A stretch of 56,534 nt of DNA from FLUQ01 sp031551515 (GCA_031551515.1 JAVBNL010000025.1:1-56534); one strand, 5' to 3'; positions 1 to 8,803 are shown, counted from the stretch's first letter. Made by a program: numbers and translations. Notes: generated from the sequence alone by a model not told the origin.

Positions 1-110
1 CCCCCTGCGGCCCCCCCCCGCTCCCCCCGCGTGTTTGGCCTCTCCCCCCCCCCCCCCCTGTTGGGGGGGTTGTTTCCCCCCCCCCCACCCCCCGCGCCTG
101 CGAAGTCAAG
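1..110. repeat. C/G homopolymer tracts at the window edge
   Basis: This stretch is almost pure C and G runs: 15 C at 44-58, 7 G at 63-69, 11 C at 76-86, and further C runs at the extreme start. It lies 40-100 bases upstream of the citC start. An open frame runs through it into citC, but the encoded proline-rich peptide has no resemblance to the family and the citC start is at 151. It could be a genuine slippage-prone tract or low-quality sequence at a contig edge. Confidence 0.7.
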
Positions 111-150
111 GGGCCCCAGGCCCCCAGAAGGTTCTGAGAGCGAGGGCGTC

Positions 151-1197
151 ATGGAAAACACCTTTCATCTTGAATTTGTCGGGCAGAATGACGCGGCGGC
201 GCGCGCCGAGGTCATTTCTTTTCTGCGCGGTTTCAGCCTGTCTTTTGACGAGGACGTGGAATTCACGGTGGCCCTGCGCGGCCAGGACGGCAAACTGGCC
301 GGCACGGGGTCTTTCGCGGGCGAGGTGCTGCGCAACATCGCGGTGGATGAAAACGTCCAGGGCGAAGGGCTGACCGCCAGCATCCTTTCCGCCCTGATGC
401 AGGAGCTGGCCCGGCGGGGCGTACTGCATTACTTCATCTTCACCAAGCCGGAAAAGGCGCACCTCTTCGCGAGCCTCGGTTTCGCGGAAATCGCCCGCGC
501 CGAACCCTACGCCGCGCTGCTGGAAAGCGGCCTGGGCTCCGTCGATGCCTATTGCGCATCCGTGGCCGCCAAAGTCGCGCATCTTCCGGAAAAAAGAGCC
601 GCCATCGTGGTCAACGCCAACCCCTTCACCAAAGGGCACCAGGCTTTGGTGCGCAAGGCGGCGGCTGAAAACGGCGGGGTCATTTTGTTCGTCGTGCGCG
701 AAGACCGCTCGCTTTTTCCCTTTGCCGACAGACTGAAGCTGGTGCAGGCGGGCACAGCGGACCTGCCCAATGTTGTGGTCGTTTCCGGCGAGAAATACAT
801 CATTTCCGCCGCCACCTTTCCGACCTATTTCACGCGGGACGAAGACCAGGCGGCAGCCCAGGCCCACCTGGACATAGCCCTTTTCGCCGGGAAAATAGCG
901 CCGAAACTGGGTATAGTCAGGCGCTATGTGGGCGAAGAGCCCTATAGCCCGGTGACCCTCGTGTATAATCAGGCCATGCTTGATATTTTGCCGGGGAAAG
1001 GGGTTGCGGTTACGGTGATGCCCCGCGTGGCCGAAGGGGGCGAGGTTGTCAGCGCGTCAAGAGTCAGGGACCTGATACGCGAAGGCCGCATGGACGCGCT
1101 TAAGGCTCTGGTGCCGGAAACAACGCTTTCATATTTGCTGGCAAAAGAAAATGCGTATATCCTTGAACGCATCCGCTCTTCCGATTCGCGGCACTGA
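151..1197 (+). CDS. citC: [Citrate (pro-3S)-lyase] ligase
   Basis: This enzyme acetylates the 2'-(5''-phosphoribosyl)-3'-dephospho-CoA arm of the citrate lyase acyl carrier protein, using ATP and acetate, and so activates citrate lyase in anaerobic citrate fermentation. The 348 residues match the usual CitC length. Residues about 1-120 form a GNAT-like domain. The nucleotidyltransferase part has NPFTKGH at about 157-163 (HxGH-type motif) and SASRVRDLI near 301, the ISxSxR-type motif. The ATG at 151 follows a GAGAGCGAGGG ribosome site; longer in-frame starts would translate the homopolymer region. No citD, citE or citF is in the window; they may lie upstream. The LysR gene 63 bases downstream may regulate it. 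Confidence 0.93.
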   Translation: MENTFHLEFVGQNDAAARAEVISFLRGFSLSFDEDVEFTVALRGQDGKLAGTGSFAGEVLRNIAVDENVQGEGLTASILSALMQELARRGVLHYFIFTKPEKAHLFASLGFAEIARAEPYAALLESGLGSVDAYCASVAAKVAHLPEKRAAIVVNANPFTKGHQALVRKAAAENGGVILFVVREDRSLFPFADRLKLVQAGTADLPNVVVVSGEKYIISAATFPTYFTRDEDQAAAQAHLDIALFAGKIAPKLGIVRRYVGEEPYSPVTLVYNQAMLDILPGKGVAVTVMPRVAEGGEVVSASRVRDLIREGRMDALKALVPETTLSYLLAKENAYILERIRSSDSRH

Positions 1198-1260
1198 AAG
1201 GCCCCGGCAACACCACTCCGGCGCGCCGGGCGCATTGGAGGGGATAGAGGGGAAAGCGCC

Positions 1261-2136
1261 GTGGATGAGAAAGACTGGCTTATTCTGAAGACCCTGCAAG
1301 AAAAGAAAAGCATCACCAAAACCGCCACGGCGGTTCACATCTCGCAACCGGCCTTGTCCAAACGCCTGCAACAGCTGGAAGAACGGTTTAATGTCAGCAT
1401 CGCCGTCAGAAGCAAAAACGGCGTTGAGCTGACCCCGGCGGGCGAATATCTGGCGAACGCCTCGCGCGAGTTTCTGGAAAAAATGCGCTTCGTGCAAGAC
1501 CGTGTGGACAATATGGCCGATGCGGTGCAAGGCACCGTGCGCATCGGGGCCTCGTTTTTCTGCACCAAGTATTTTTTGCCCGACATTCTGATGCGTTTTA
1601 AAGAACGCTACCCGCAGGTGGAGCTGGAGCTGACCAGCGCGTGGAGTTCGGTCATCGGCAAACAGGTGCTGACCAGAGAGCTGCATGTGGGCTTTGTCCG
1701 CAACGACCATATCGCGGCGGAAGAAAGGCACCTGCTGGCCACGGAACGGACCTTCATATGCTCTAAAAAGGAAATTTCTCTGGACCGTCTGCCTGACGAG
1801 CCGCAGATCAATTATAAAAGCGATGCCCTGATCAAGGGGGATCTTGAGGCGTGGTGGAACGAGCATTACACCAGACCGCCGCGCGTCAGCATGGATGTCG
1901 ATACGATCGGCACCAGCGCGGATATGGTCGAACGCGGCCTGGGTTACGCTTTTTTATCGGAGCTGCTGGCGAGCCGTATCAAGAATGTCTGGAAATATGA
2001 GATGCTGCATAAAGACGGCTCACCCTATTACCGGCACACCTCGCTCATCACCAACAGCGACGCGAAACAGTTGAAAGTCGTCGAGCACTTCATCCGTTTT
2101 GTATTGGACTGTAAGTTCCTGTTGGCCAGGAATTAG
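1261..2136 (+). CDS. LysR-family transcriptional regulator
   Basis: This is a 291-residue LysR-type regulator. It has an N-terminal winged helix-turn-helix (about residues 18-60, with the typical SQPALSKRLQQLE recognition helix) followed by the two-lobed periplasmic-binding-like effector domain. The start is GTG at 1261, behind a purine-rich GGAGGGGATAGAGGGG site. It follows citC closely in the same direction, so it may be co-transcribed and control citrate metabolism; LysR regulators of citrate genes are known elsewhere. That link is inference. No effector can be read from the sequence. It converges on the GltD-like gene. Confidence 0.9.
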   Translation: MDEKDWLILKTLQEKKSITKTATAVHISQPALSKRLQQLEERFNVSIAVRSKNGVELTPAGEYLANASREFLEKMRFVQDRVDNMADAVQGTVRIGASFFCTKYFLPDILMRFKERYPQVELELTSAWSSVIGKQVLTRELHVGFVRNDHIAAEERHLLATERTFICSKKEISLDRLPDEPQINYKSDALIKGDLEAWWNEHYTRPPRVSMDVDTIGTSADMVERGLGYAFLSELLASRIKNVWKYEMLHKDGSPYYRHTSLITNSDAKQLKVVEHFIRFVLDCKFLLARN

Positions 2137-2267
2137 AGAGGGAAGATCGTCTATGGTGGAAACAGTATGCCGACACCGCTGCTTGCCCATGGCATCCGAA
2201 TTTGGCGGCCTGTCTCAATAATCAGCTGTGTGCGATTTTCTTCGAAACAATGCGGAATATTCAATAA

Positions 2268-2302
2268 CGCGAGGTCCCCAATCCAAGATCAGGAACCTCG
2301 CG
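2268..2302. terminator. Hairpin between convergent genes
   Basis: An inverted repeat CGCGAGGTCCC / GGAACCTCGCG (10 of 11 pairs, 13-base loop) lies in the 185-base gap between the LysR gene and the converging GltD-like gene. Neither side has a strong T tract, so it is a weak bidirectional terminator candidate. The rest of this gap shows no gene. Confidence 0.45.
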
Positions 2303-2321
2303 GGCTCATTCCTATTTTCTG

Positions 2322-3974
2322 TCAGCGCAGCAAGTACGGTATTTCCACATAAAGTGCTTTTTGCGGGCATTCGACCTCGCAGGGGAGGCAGAACCAGCAA
2401 GTTCTGAATTTGCCATGGGGGCTGCCGCAGGAATGGCAGCGTTGCGCTTCATAACGAGCCTGTTCCTCCGGCAATACCCCGCGAACGATGTGATAATCAC
2501 CTTTGCCGGAGAAATATCGCATCGGCGGGTGTGCCTTGATCTTGCCGCTGCCCTTTGTCGTATCTATCGCAAAGTCATATTCGTAAGAATTGTTCGCTCT
2601 GCCGTAATTCACGGGGATGCCCGAAAGATACATGTTCACAGATTCAGCTGCCGTTCTGCCGGAGGCCATCGCTTTGGCCACGGATGACGGGCCGAGGATC
2701 CAGTCTCCGGCAACGAATACCGCCTCTCCATAACCGTTGGCGCGAGGGAGTTGCAGGGTAGATTGGTCCACCTGCGCCAGAATGCTCGGGGTAATACGCG
2801 CGCCATCAAGAAAAGCCTCGTCCCGCCTAAGCCCGATGGCCACCAGAATATGGTCGGCCGAAATGTTTTTTGTGGTATCCTTTTCAAACGAAGGGGCGAA
2901 TTCCCCATCAGGGGCGAACACGCAGACACACCGTTGCAATGCGAGTTGCGTCACTTTGCCGTCGTTTACGTGCATTCCTGTTAAACCCCAGCCTGGTTCA
3001 AAAATGACCCCTTCCTTTTCGGCCTGATCAATCTCTTCTGCAAAAGCAGGCAGGTCCTCACGGCACTCAAGGCTGACCATTCTCACGCTGGCGGCACCTT
3101 GGCGGATGGCGGCCAAGGCGGCATCGACCGCAACGTTGCCTCCGCCGACAACAACCACGGCTCCGTGCAACGGTTTCCCTTTTCCGGACTTTACGTCTTT
3201 CAAGAACGCCAAGGCAGACTGGACATTGCTGGAATTTTCGCCGGGCAGCCCTAAGCTGCCGCTGCTGCCAAGGCCGACTGCCACGACAACGGCGTCGAAC
3301 TCCTTGCTGATTCTGTCCAAGGTATACTCGCCGTTGCCGACATCACATGAGCATCTGAATTCGATACCCATCCGGCTGAGCCTCTCGACTTCGGACGCCA
3401 GCACCGCTTTGGGCAGCCTGAAATCCGGAATGACCTGGTTGGGCATGCCGCCGACTTCAGCCTCGCGTTCAAAGACAGTCACGGCGTGCCCCCTGAGGCG
3501 GGACTCATACGCGGCCATGAGTCCGGCAGGCCCGGAGCCGATAACAGCCACACGTTTGCCGGTGTCTTTGTCCATTTCCGGCAGTGGCATGGATTGAAGC
3601 GTGGCGGGATCGTTGAACAAGTAACGTTTTATATCGTTGATGCCAACGCGCTGGCCCGGAGTGTCGCTTTTTTCCAGGATCAGGCGTTCATTTTCGCAAT
3701 TCTTTTCGCAAGGCGCATCGCAAACATGAGCAAGAACGGAAGGGAAGGGCAGTTTTTTGACCAACTCGGCCCGGGCTTCGTCATCTTGGCCGCGCGCAAC
3801 AAGCTGCACGAAACCCTGGATGTTGACCCCCAAGGGACAGGCCTGTCTGCAGGGAGAGAGTTTAAGCCGGATATTGTCCATGATGCATCTGTCGGCGCAT
3901 GTGCCGCAATAGGTGCATTTGTCGTGGTCTATGCGAATGTTGTCCGAGAGGGCTTCAAGCAAATTATTTCTCAT
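2322..3974 (-). CDS. GltD-like FAD/NAD(P)H oxidoreductase with ferredoxin-type clusters at both ends
   Basis: This 550-residue protein belongs to the glutamate synthase small subunit (GltD/PreT) family, which passes electrons between NAD(P)H, FAD and [4Fe-4S] clusters. It starts with a ferredoxin motif CxxCxxCxxxC at residues 20/23/26/30. The GltD-type cysteines follow (C42 and C46 in SPCRQACP, then CDAPCEKNC near 85-95). FAD is expected at VIGSGPAGLMAA (about 146) and NAD(P) at VVVVGGGNVAVDAA (about 272). The C-terminus adds C513xxC516 and a second ferredoxin motif C526xxC529xxC532xxxC536P, which ordinary GltD lacks. It is the last gene of the TAXI-TRAP-flavoprotein operon, 21 bases after the AprA-like gene. 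It probably supplies electrons to, or takes them from, that flavoprotein; substrate and direction are unknown. Confidence 0.85.
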   Translation of the reverse strand: MRNNLLEALSDNIRIDHDKCTYCGTCADRCIMDNIRLKLSPCRQACPLGVNIQGFVQLVARGQDDEARAELVKKLPFPSVLAHVCDAPCEKNCENERLILEKSDTPGQRVGINDIKRYLFNDPATLQSMPLPEMDKDTGKRVAVIGSGPAGLMAAYESRLRGHAVTVFEREAEVGGMPNQVIPDFRLPKAVLASEVERLSRMGIEFRCSCDVGNGEYTLDRISKEFDAVVVAVGLGSSGSLGLPGENSSNVQSALAFLKDVKSGKGKPLHGAVVVVGGGNVAVDAALAAIRQGAASVRMVSLECREDLPAFAEEIDQAEKEGVIFEPGWGLTGMHVNDGKVTQLALQRCVCVFAPDGEFAPSFEKDTTKNISADHILVAIGLRRDEAFLDGARITPSILAQVDQSTLQLPRANGYGEAVFVAGDWILGPSSVAKAMASGRTAAESVNMYLSGIPVNYGRANNSYEYDFAIDTTKGSGKIKAHPPMRYFSGKGDYHIVRGVLPEEQARYEAQRCHSCGSPHGKFRTCWFCLPCEVECPQKALYVEIPYLLR

Positions 3975-3995
3975 CGATTTTTCCTCCGCACTGGA

Positions 3996-5672
3996 TTAGG
4001 CCCGATCTTCGGGGGCTTTTAGGTTCAGACGGACGGGATCCTTTGTGCCGACCCTAATATCCAGCGGATGTTCTCCCATGGTAAGTACTATGTGTTTCGT
4101 CCAGGTGGCATCGTCCGGTTCGGGATAATCGATGCGATAATGCCAGGGAATCCAGCGGCTTTCTTTCCGGGTGAGAGAAGCTTTTGCGGAAAGTTTCGCA
4201 CAAGTGATAATATTCTCGAGTTCCATTATCTTGTACAGGTCATGGAAATCGTTAACTTTAACCATGGTGTCCAACTCGCCGTGGAACTGATCCATCCACT
4301 TCATGCAGCGTTCAAGTTTGTCTTGGTTTTTAGGGGGAGACAGATAATCGTTGATCATCCTGCGAACCTTGTATTCGCACTCCTCAACGGCGATCTGGTT
4401 TTTATTCTGGCCAAGGCGTTTTGCCACCTTCGCCTCGAAGGCATCTATTTGCTCTTGGGGCGTGGGCATACTTCCTTTCGTCTTACAGTATTCCGCCGCG
4501 TTCTCGGCCGCGATTTCTCCGTAAACAAAGGCGCCCGTGAGATGCCCTCGGGCCACAAGAGAGGTATCCCCAGCCGCGTATAAACCAGGTACGCAGGTCT
4601 CGGCCTTGGGGTTTACCCGTACGCCGGCAAGCCCGTGCCCGCCGCAAAGGAAGAGTTCCGTGGGCCACAGTTCAATAGTCGCGTTTCGGAAGTTGACGCC
4701 CCGCCCCTCAAAAAATCTTTCGCAGGCGGGCCGTTCTGTGGTGAAGAGAATATTTTCGATGTACTTCAGATCGCTTTCATCGAGATGGCGCATATCAATG
4801 GTCAGCGGGTTACAGCCCGACATGTGAATTTTCTGCAACGCGGGAACACTGACGCCCTTGCTGTCTTGCAGTTGGCCAAGACCGTCATAGAGTTTGGCGC
4901 CGCGGGTGAGAGTGATGTACAGGAGGGGTGAATTGGCGTCTTTTACAATAACGAAGGACATGGTGTATTCAAGGCCGCTCAACTCGGCGCCCGCGCGGTA
5001 AGCCATGCAGTAGCCGTCTCCCGTGTTTCCCGGGAAATCGTATACACCGTATAGGTTCCCGTTATTGGGGAGTCCGAACCTCGCGGTGCCGCCGCTGGTC
5101 AGAATGACGGTGGGGGTTTTGATATGCAGCCTCTCGCCCGTCCGTGTATTCATGGCGAGCATGCCGCAGACGGCGTCGTTGTCCTTAAGTACCTCCACCC
5201 CCATGGTGCGGTCGAGGACCGTCACACCCAAGTCTTTCATCTTTTGGGCTAGAATGACTTTAAGTTCGGGCTCCTGCATGGCGACGCAGTATTTAGCCTT
5301 GGCGTGGGTCTGAATAATGTCGTATTCCCCGTTTTCATCCATGGGGAAACACACCCCCCAGTCCACGAGCTTTTGCATCAGCGGGTAGCTGCGTTTGGCC
5401 ATTTCATAGCATACGTCTTCATCAAGGATGCCGGCGCAGCTGTCGCGGTTGCATTCAACATATTTTTCGGGCGAAGTGATCCCTGGAATGGTGACAATAT
5501 TCAGCGCATCCATGCCTCTGGCTATGCAGCCCGAGTATTTATGGTCGCTTTTTTCCAAAACGACCACGTTCAGGCGCGGATCGACCTCCTTGGCGCGAAT
5601 CGCAGACATGCAGCCAGCGCTTCCCGCTCCCACGATCAGGACGTCACACGTCATTGAGGGAAGGTGCTTCAT
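3996..5672 (-). CDS. AprA/fumarate reductase-like FAD-dependent oxidoreductase
   Basis: This 558-residue flavoprotein belongs to the fumarate reductase/succinate dehydrogenase/adenylylsulfate reductase alpha superfamily. The dinucleotide-binding motif VLIVGAGSAGCMSAI is near residues 11-25. The NVVVLEKS strand, the GLYAAGD FAD segment near residue 380 and a long helical C-terminal domain follow. The stretch PEKYVECNRD...GILDEDVCYEM resembles AprA more than SdhA or FrdA. True AprA of sulfate reduction comes with aprB; none is here. The ATG at 5672 has a usable AAAGGG site and overlaps the end of the TRAP permease by 29 bases; a longer reading from 5708 would overlap further. A reductase or dehydrogenase for the acid imported by the adjoining transporter is a reasonable inference. 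Confidence 0.85.
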   Translation of the reverse strand: MKHLPSMTCDVLIVGAGSAGCMSAIRAKEVDPRLNVVVLEKSDHKYSGCIARGMDALNIVTIPGITSPEKYVECNRDSCAGILDEDVCYEMAKRSYPLMQKLVDWGVCFPMDENGEYDIIQTHAKAKYCVAMQEPELKVILAQKMKDLGVTVLDRTMGVEVLKDNDAVCGMLAMNTRTGERLHIKTPTVILTSGGTARFGLPNNGNLYGVYDFPGNTGDGYCMAYRAGAELSGLEYTMSFVIVKDANSPLLYITLTRGAKLYDGLGQLQDSKGVSVPALQKIHMSGCNPLTIDMRHLDESDLKYIENILFTTERPACERFFEGRGVNFRNATIELWPTELFLCGGHGLAGVRVNPKAETCVPGLYAAGDTSLVARGHLTGAFVYGEIAAENAAEYCKTKGSMPTPQEQIDAFEAKVAKRLGQNKNQIAVEECEYKVRRMINDYLSPPKNQDKLERCMKWMDQFHGELDTMVKVNDFHDLYKIMELENIITCAKLSAKASLTRKESRWIPWHYRIDYPEPDDATWTKHIVLTMGEHPLDIRVGTKDPVRLNLKAPEDRA

Positions 5673-7617
5673 TGTTGAACCCTTTTTTAGAGTTAAAATA
5701 GTTGGCAATCATCAGCATGAGAATCAGGGCTGTTCCGGCGGCGGAGGACCAAGCTTCGGGGAAAAACACGGACAATACCCCGGCCAGGAGCAGAAAACGC
5801 ACAACGAGAGACAGCTTCGTAAAATAGTGCCCTTCGAAAGCAATCGTCAGTCCGGCCATGGCTATGAGAAGGGTACAGTTGTAGAACACGGCCATAAGCG
5901 GCGCTTTCTGCAGCAGAAGAATTTCCGGACAATACAGAAAATAGAAGGGCATGATGAACCCAGGAATCGCGAGCATTAGCGACCGCTTGGCGCATTCAAG
6001 GTAGTTGGCGCCGGATATTCCCACGGCCACAAGCACGGCAATGGCCACCGGCGGGGTGACCGCCGAGATAATGGCGAAGTAGAACACGAAGAAATGCACG
6101 GAAAGTTCGGTGAAACCCAGTTGCACCAGCGCGGGCGAGGAGAGAAGAACCGCAAGAAGATAGGCTCCGGGCGTGGGCATGCCCATGCCGAAGAAAATAG
6201 TCAGTGCCCCGACGAGGCATACCAGAAGGAATGCGCTTCCCCCGGCCATGTCAACCATAGTGTAACTGAGACGCTGCCCAAAACCAGTCACGGTGAGCAT
6301 CTCAATGATGATGCCCATGCCCGCTATGATGATGGCCAGCTTCGCGGCCTCCATGCCGCCGGTGACCAGGCTTTCATACACTTTGCGCGCAAGTTCGGCC
6401 ACGGCGGTTTTGATTTCTCCCCCCCTTTTGCGGCTTTCCATCAGAGTTTGGAAAAGCGCCACGCCCAGAAGAAGCAGATTGCCCGACATCACGGCCCGCG
6501 CGGGAGAAGCCCCGGCGATAATGCGCCAGGTGAGAAGCACGATGGGCAGAAGGAGAAGCCCGTGGTCTTTGAAAATATCGAGTGCGGTGAACGGCGGCAT
6601 ATCCTCCGGGCGGCGTTTGGGGTAAATATTTTGCTTGCGGGTTTCAACAAACACGCCGAAGGAGAGGGCGAAAAAATACAGCACCGCCGGAAGAAACGCC
6701 GCAATGGCCACATCCGCGTATGGCCTGCCCATCATGCTGGCCATAAGAAAGGCCGTAACCCCCATGATAGGCGGCATAATCTGTCCGCCGGTGGATGCAA
6801 CGGCCTCCACTGCTCCGGCAAAGGCCGGAGAATAACCGTTTTTTTTCATCAGGGGTATGGTGAATGCGCCGGTTACGGCCACGTTTGCAGCGGTTGAACC
6901 GGAAATCATGCCCACAAAGGCGCTGGAGTAGATTGCCGTTTGGGCCGCGCCGGAACGGTATCTGGCTCCTATGATGTAACTCATTTTTTCAATGAACTCC
7001 GCCCCGCCGCAGGCCTGAAGAAGAGCGCCAAAGATCAGGAAATGAATGATGGTTGATGCGGAAAGTGTTGTCAGGGAACCGAATATCCCGCTGAAAAAAG
7101 TACAACTATATCCGATGAGGCGTTGCAGGTCTATTCCGGTATGGAAAAGAACTCCCCATAAATGTTGACCGAAAGAAGCATAGAACAATGTGCCGGTGAT
7201 AATGGCGGGGATGAGCCATCCCCAGCTTCGTGCAACGAGTAAAAGCAAGGCAATAATAAGGATTGCCCCGCTGATAATATCTTTGAAACTTGGTCTGCCC
7301 ACTCTGTCAATTATGTTCTCGTAGTTTGCGAAAAAATAAAAAGCCGAGTAGACTAAAATCAAAAATATTGATGCTTGGTATAACAGTACAACAATTTTTT
7401 TATTTTCCAAAGCATCCGCTATATATGTTAATGAAACAATTAAAGCACCGATAGTGACATGGAGAATGCACAGCTCATCTAAGGAAAATGGGATATAGAA
7501 AAGATAATACATGTGCATTGCAATCCATAAGACACACAAGGTTCCTTGCAGGCGTGATCTGATGAACCTTGACACCGTCAAGGGATAGTCTTTCTCGCTA
7601 GTCATAGAGTGGAACAT
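5644..7617 (-). CDS. TRAP transporter permease, fused 4TM/12TM (TAXI type)
   Basis: This is a 657-residue membrane protein in which the small (DctQ-like) and large (DctM-like) TRAP subunits are fused, the form that works with TAXI-type receptors. Many hydrophobic helices run throughout. Typical DctM sequences are visible: GMISGSTAANVAVTGAFTIP, AVASTGGQIMPPIMGV and FFGMGMPTPGAYLLAV. It uses an ion gradient to import the ligand carried by the TAXI protein encoded just upstream. The ATG at 7617 sits directly beside an AAGAGG sequence, so an ATG four codons later (7605), with better spacing, may be the true start. A GC-rich hairpin separates it from the receptor gene. Confidence 0.92.
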   Translation of the reverse strand: MFHSMTSEKDYPLTVSRFIRSRLQGTLCVLWIAMHMYYLFYIPFSLDELCILHVTIGALIVSLTYIADALENKKIVVLLYQASIFLILVYSAFYFFANYENIIDRVGRPSFKDIISGAILIIALLLLVARSWGWLIPAIITGTLFYASFGQHLWGVLFHTGIDLQRLIGYSCTFFSGIFGSLTTLSASTIIHFLIFGALLQACGGAEFIEKMSYIIGARYRSGAAQTAIYSSAFVGMISGSTAANVAVTGAFTIPLMKKNGYSPAFAGAVEAVASTGGQIMPPIMGVTAFLMASMMGRPYADVAIAAFLPAVLYFFALSFGVFVETRKQNIYPKRRPEDMPPFTALDIFKDHGLLLLPIVLLTWRIIAGASPARAVMSGNLLLLGVALFQTLMESRKRGGEIKTAVAELARKVYESLVTGGMEAAKLAIIIAGMGIIIEMLTVTGFGQRLSYTMVDMAGGSAFLLVCLVGALTIFFGMGMPTPGAYLLAVLLSSPALVQLGFTELSVHFFVFYFAIISAVTPPVAIAVLVAVGISGANYLECAKRSLMLAIPGFIMPFYFLYCPEILLLQKAPLMAVFYNCTLLIAMAGLTIAFEGHYFTKLSLVVRFLLLAGVLSVFFPEAWSSAAGTALILMLMIANYFNSKKGFNNEAPSLNDV

Positions 7618-7630
7618 CCTCTTGATCTGT

Positions 7631-7658
7631 GGCGCTGGGGTGTTCTTCCCCCAGCGCC
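7631..7658 (-). promoter_or_regulatory. Intercistronic hairpin between TAXI receptor and TRAP permease genes
   Basis: A perfect 10-base-pair stem GGCGCTGGGG / CCCCAGCGCC with an 8-base loop fills most of the 57-base gap between the receptor and permease genes. There is no T tract on the minus strand, so full termination is unlikely. Such hairpins often stabilise the upstream message, which would give more receptor than permease. Confidence 0.6.
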
Positions 7659-7674
7659 TGGTTGATTGAGGACT

Positions 7675-8679
7675 TTACCGCTTGCCAACGATAAAATTAT
7701 TGCGCCAAACTCCTTTTTCTTTGAAATACCGGGCTGCGCCGGGGTGTACCGGATAGCCGGGGAGCATCCAGTTCATGGCGTTTTCAAGAGTTATTGCCGT
7801 GGTGCTTTTGCTGATTTTGCGGAGTTCAGCAACGTTATCCATCACGGTCTTGGTGAATTCATAGATAGTGTCGTCATCGACGTGGGGCGAGGATATGCCG
7901 ATACAGGCAAATGCGGGAACCAACTGGTCTTCTTTCATCCCGGCGTAAGCGCTTTTCGGGAGTATGTTGCCGATGATGGCTTTGTTTGCGGCGGTGACTT
8001 TGTCTATTTCCGCCTGAGTTATTTTAAGAATTTTATAATTCATTCTCGAAGCGAGATCCTGAACCTGCGGCACTGGGACACCGTCAGGCATGCTGGCGGG
8101 GGTGGCCATTATTGTTCCATCCACAAGCGCGTCAAAGGAGTCAGCGAAGCCGAGATACGTTTTGCGTACGTCCTTGTATACGCCGAGTTCCGTCAACAGG
8201 ATTTTATACAGCGACTCCGTGCCGGAACCCTTTTTGGCCAGGGAAACCTGCTTGCCCTTGAGATCCATATATGTGTTGATGTCTTTGTTGTCCGCCCGCG
8301 CGAGCATGGGGATGTCCATCATGCTCCAGCCGAATACCTGCCAGACAGGGTATTTTTTATCGAAAGGGGCGACGCCGTCGTTGCCGGAAACGACTTCAAG
8401 GCCGGTTCCGTGACCGATTTCAATTTTTTTCTGATCCAGCAGGTACACGGATTCCGTGCTGCCGCCCGTACTCAGGGAAGATGCTTTGAGTTTTTGGCTG
8501 TTCTGGTTGACTAAGTACGATACTGCTTCCCAGTGAATATAGCCGGCGCTGCCCAGCGTTGCGGAACCTATGCGGAAAAGGCTTTTCTCGGCTGCCTGAC
8601 ACTGGGCGGGAGTAACCGAAATGATGGAAAAAGTTATGATACCGACTATGGCCAATACCATTCCATTGCGCAGTTTCAT
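7675..8679 (-). CDS. TAXI-family TRAP transporter solute receptor
   Basis: This 334-residue exported protein has a Sec signal peptide (MKLRNGMVLAIVG..., cleavage probably after the AQCQA region near residue 29). The mature part is of the TAXI type: IGSATLGSAGYIHWEAVSYLVNQ, then STGGSTESVYLL and the GKQVSLAKKGSGTES strand, which contribute to ligand binding. It captures a small anionic ligand in the periplasm for the adjoining fused permease. Known TAXI ligands include glutamate and other dicarboxylates; the ligand here cannot be read from sequence. It is the first gene of a four-gene operon with a promoter at 8801-8829. Confidence 0.93.
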   Translation of the reverse strand: MKLRNGMVLAIVGIITFSIISVTPAQCQAAEKSLFRIGSATLGSAGYIHWEAVSYLVNQNSQKLKASSLSTGGSTESVYLLDQKKIEIGHGTGLEVVSGNDGVAPFDKKYPVWQVFGWSMMDIPMLARADNKDINTYMDLKGKQVSLAKKGSGTESLYKILLTELGVYKDVRKTYLGFADSFDALVDGTIMATPASMPDGVPVPQVQDLASRMNYKILKITQAEIDKVTAANKAIIGNILPKSAYAGMKEDQLVPAFACIGISSPHVDDDTIYEFTKTVMDNVAELRKISKSTTAITLENAMNWMLPGYPVHPGAARYFKEKGVWRNNFIVGKR

Positions 8680-8783
8680 GATTACTCCTTGTCGGTTATG
8701 TCTGTTACATATATAGTGCGCTGCTCTGATTTTTTATTTGTTAATTCACCTAGTTATGAAATATTTGTATGGTCTGGGGCCTG

Positions 8784-8803
8784 CGTACTTGATTACTAGA
8801 ATG
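8784..8803. promoter_or_regulatory. Probable GntR operator at the TAXI-TRAP operon promoter
   Basis: The sequence CGTACTTG-ATTA-CTAGAATG matches the pattern CATTCTAG-N4-CTAGAATG that is perfect upstream of the gntR gene: the right half is exact and the left half matches 5 of 8. It overlaps the -10 region of the operon promoter, as expected for a repressor site. A second inverted repeat, GTTAT-N8-ATAAC, lies beside it at 8803-8820. Confidence 0.5.

Noticed and set aside
31..150. A 40-residue proline-rich N-terminal extension of citC
   Set aside because: It is encoded by homopolymer C runs, has no ribosome site, and ATG 151 gives the normal family length.
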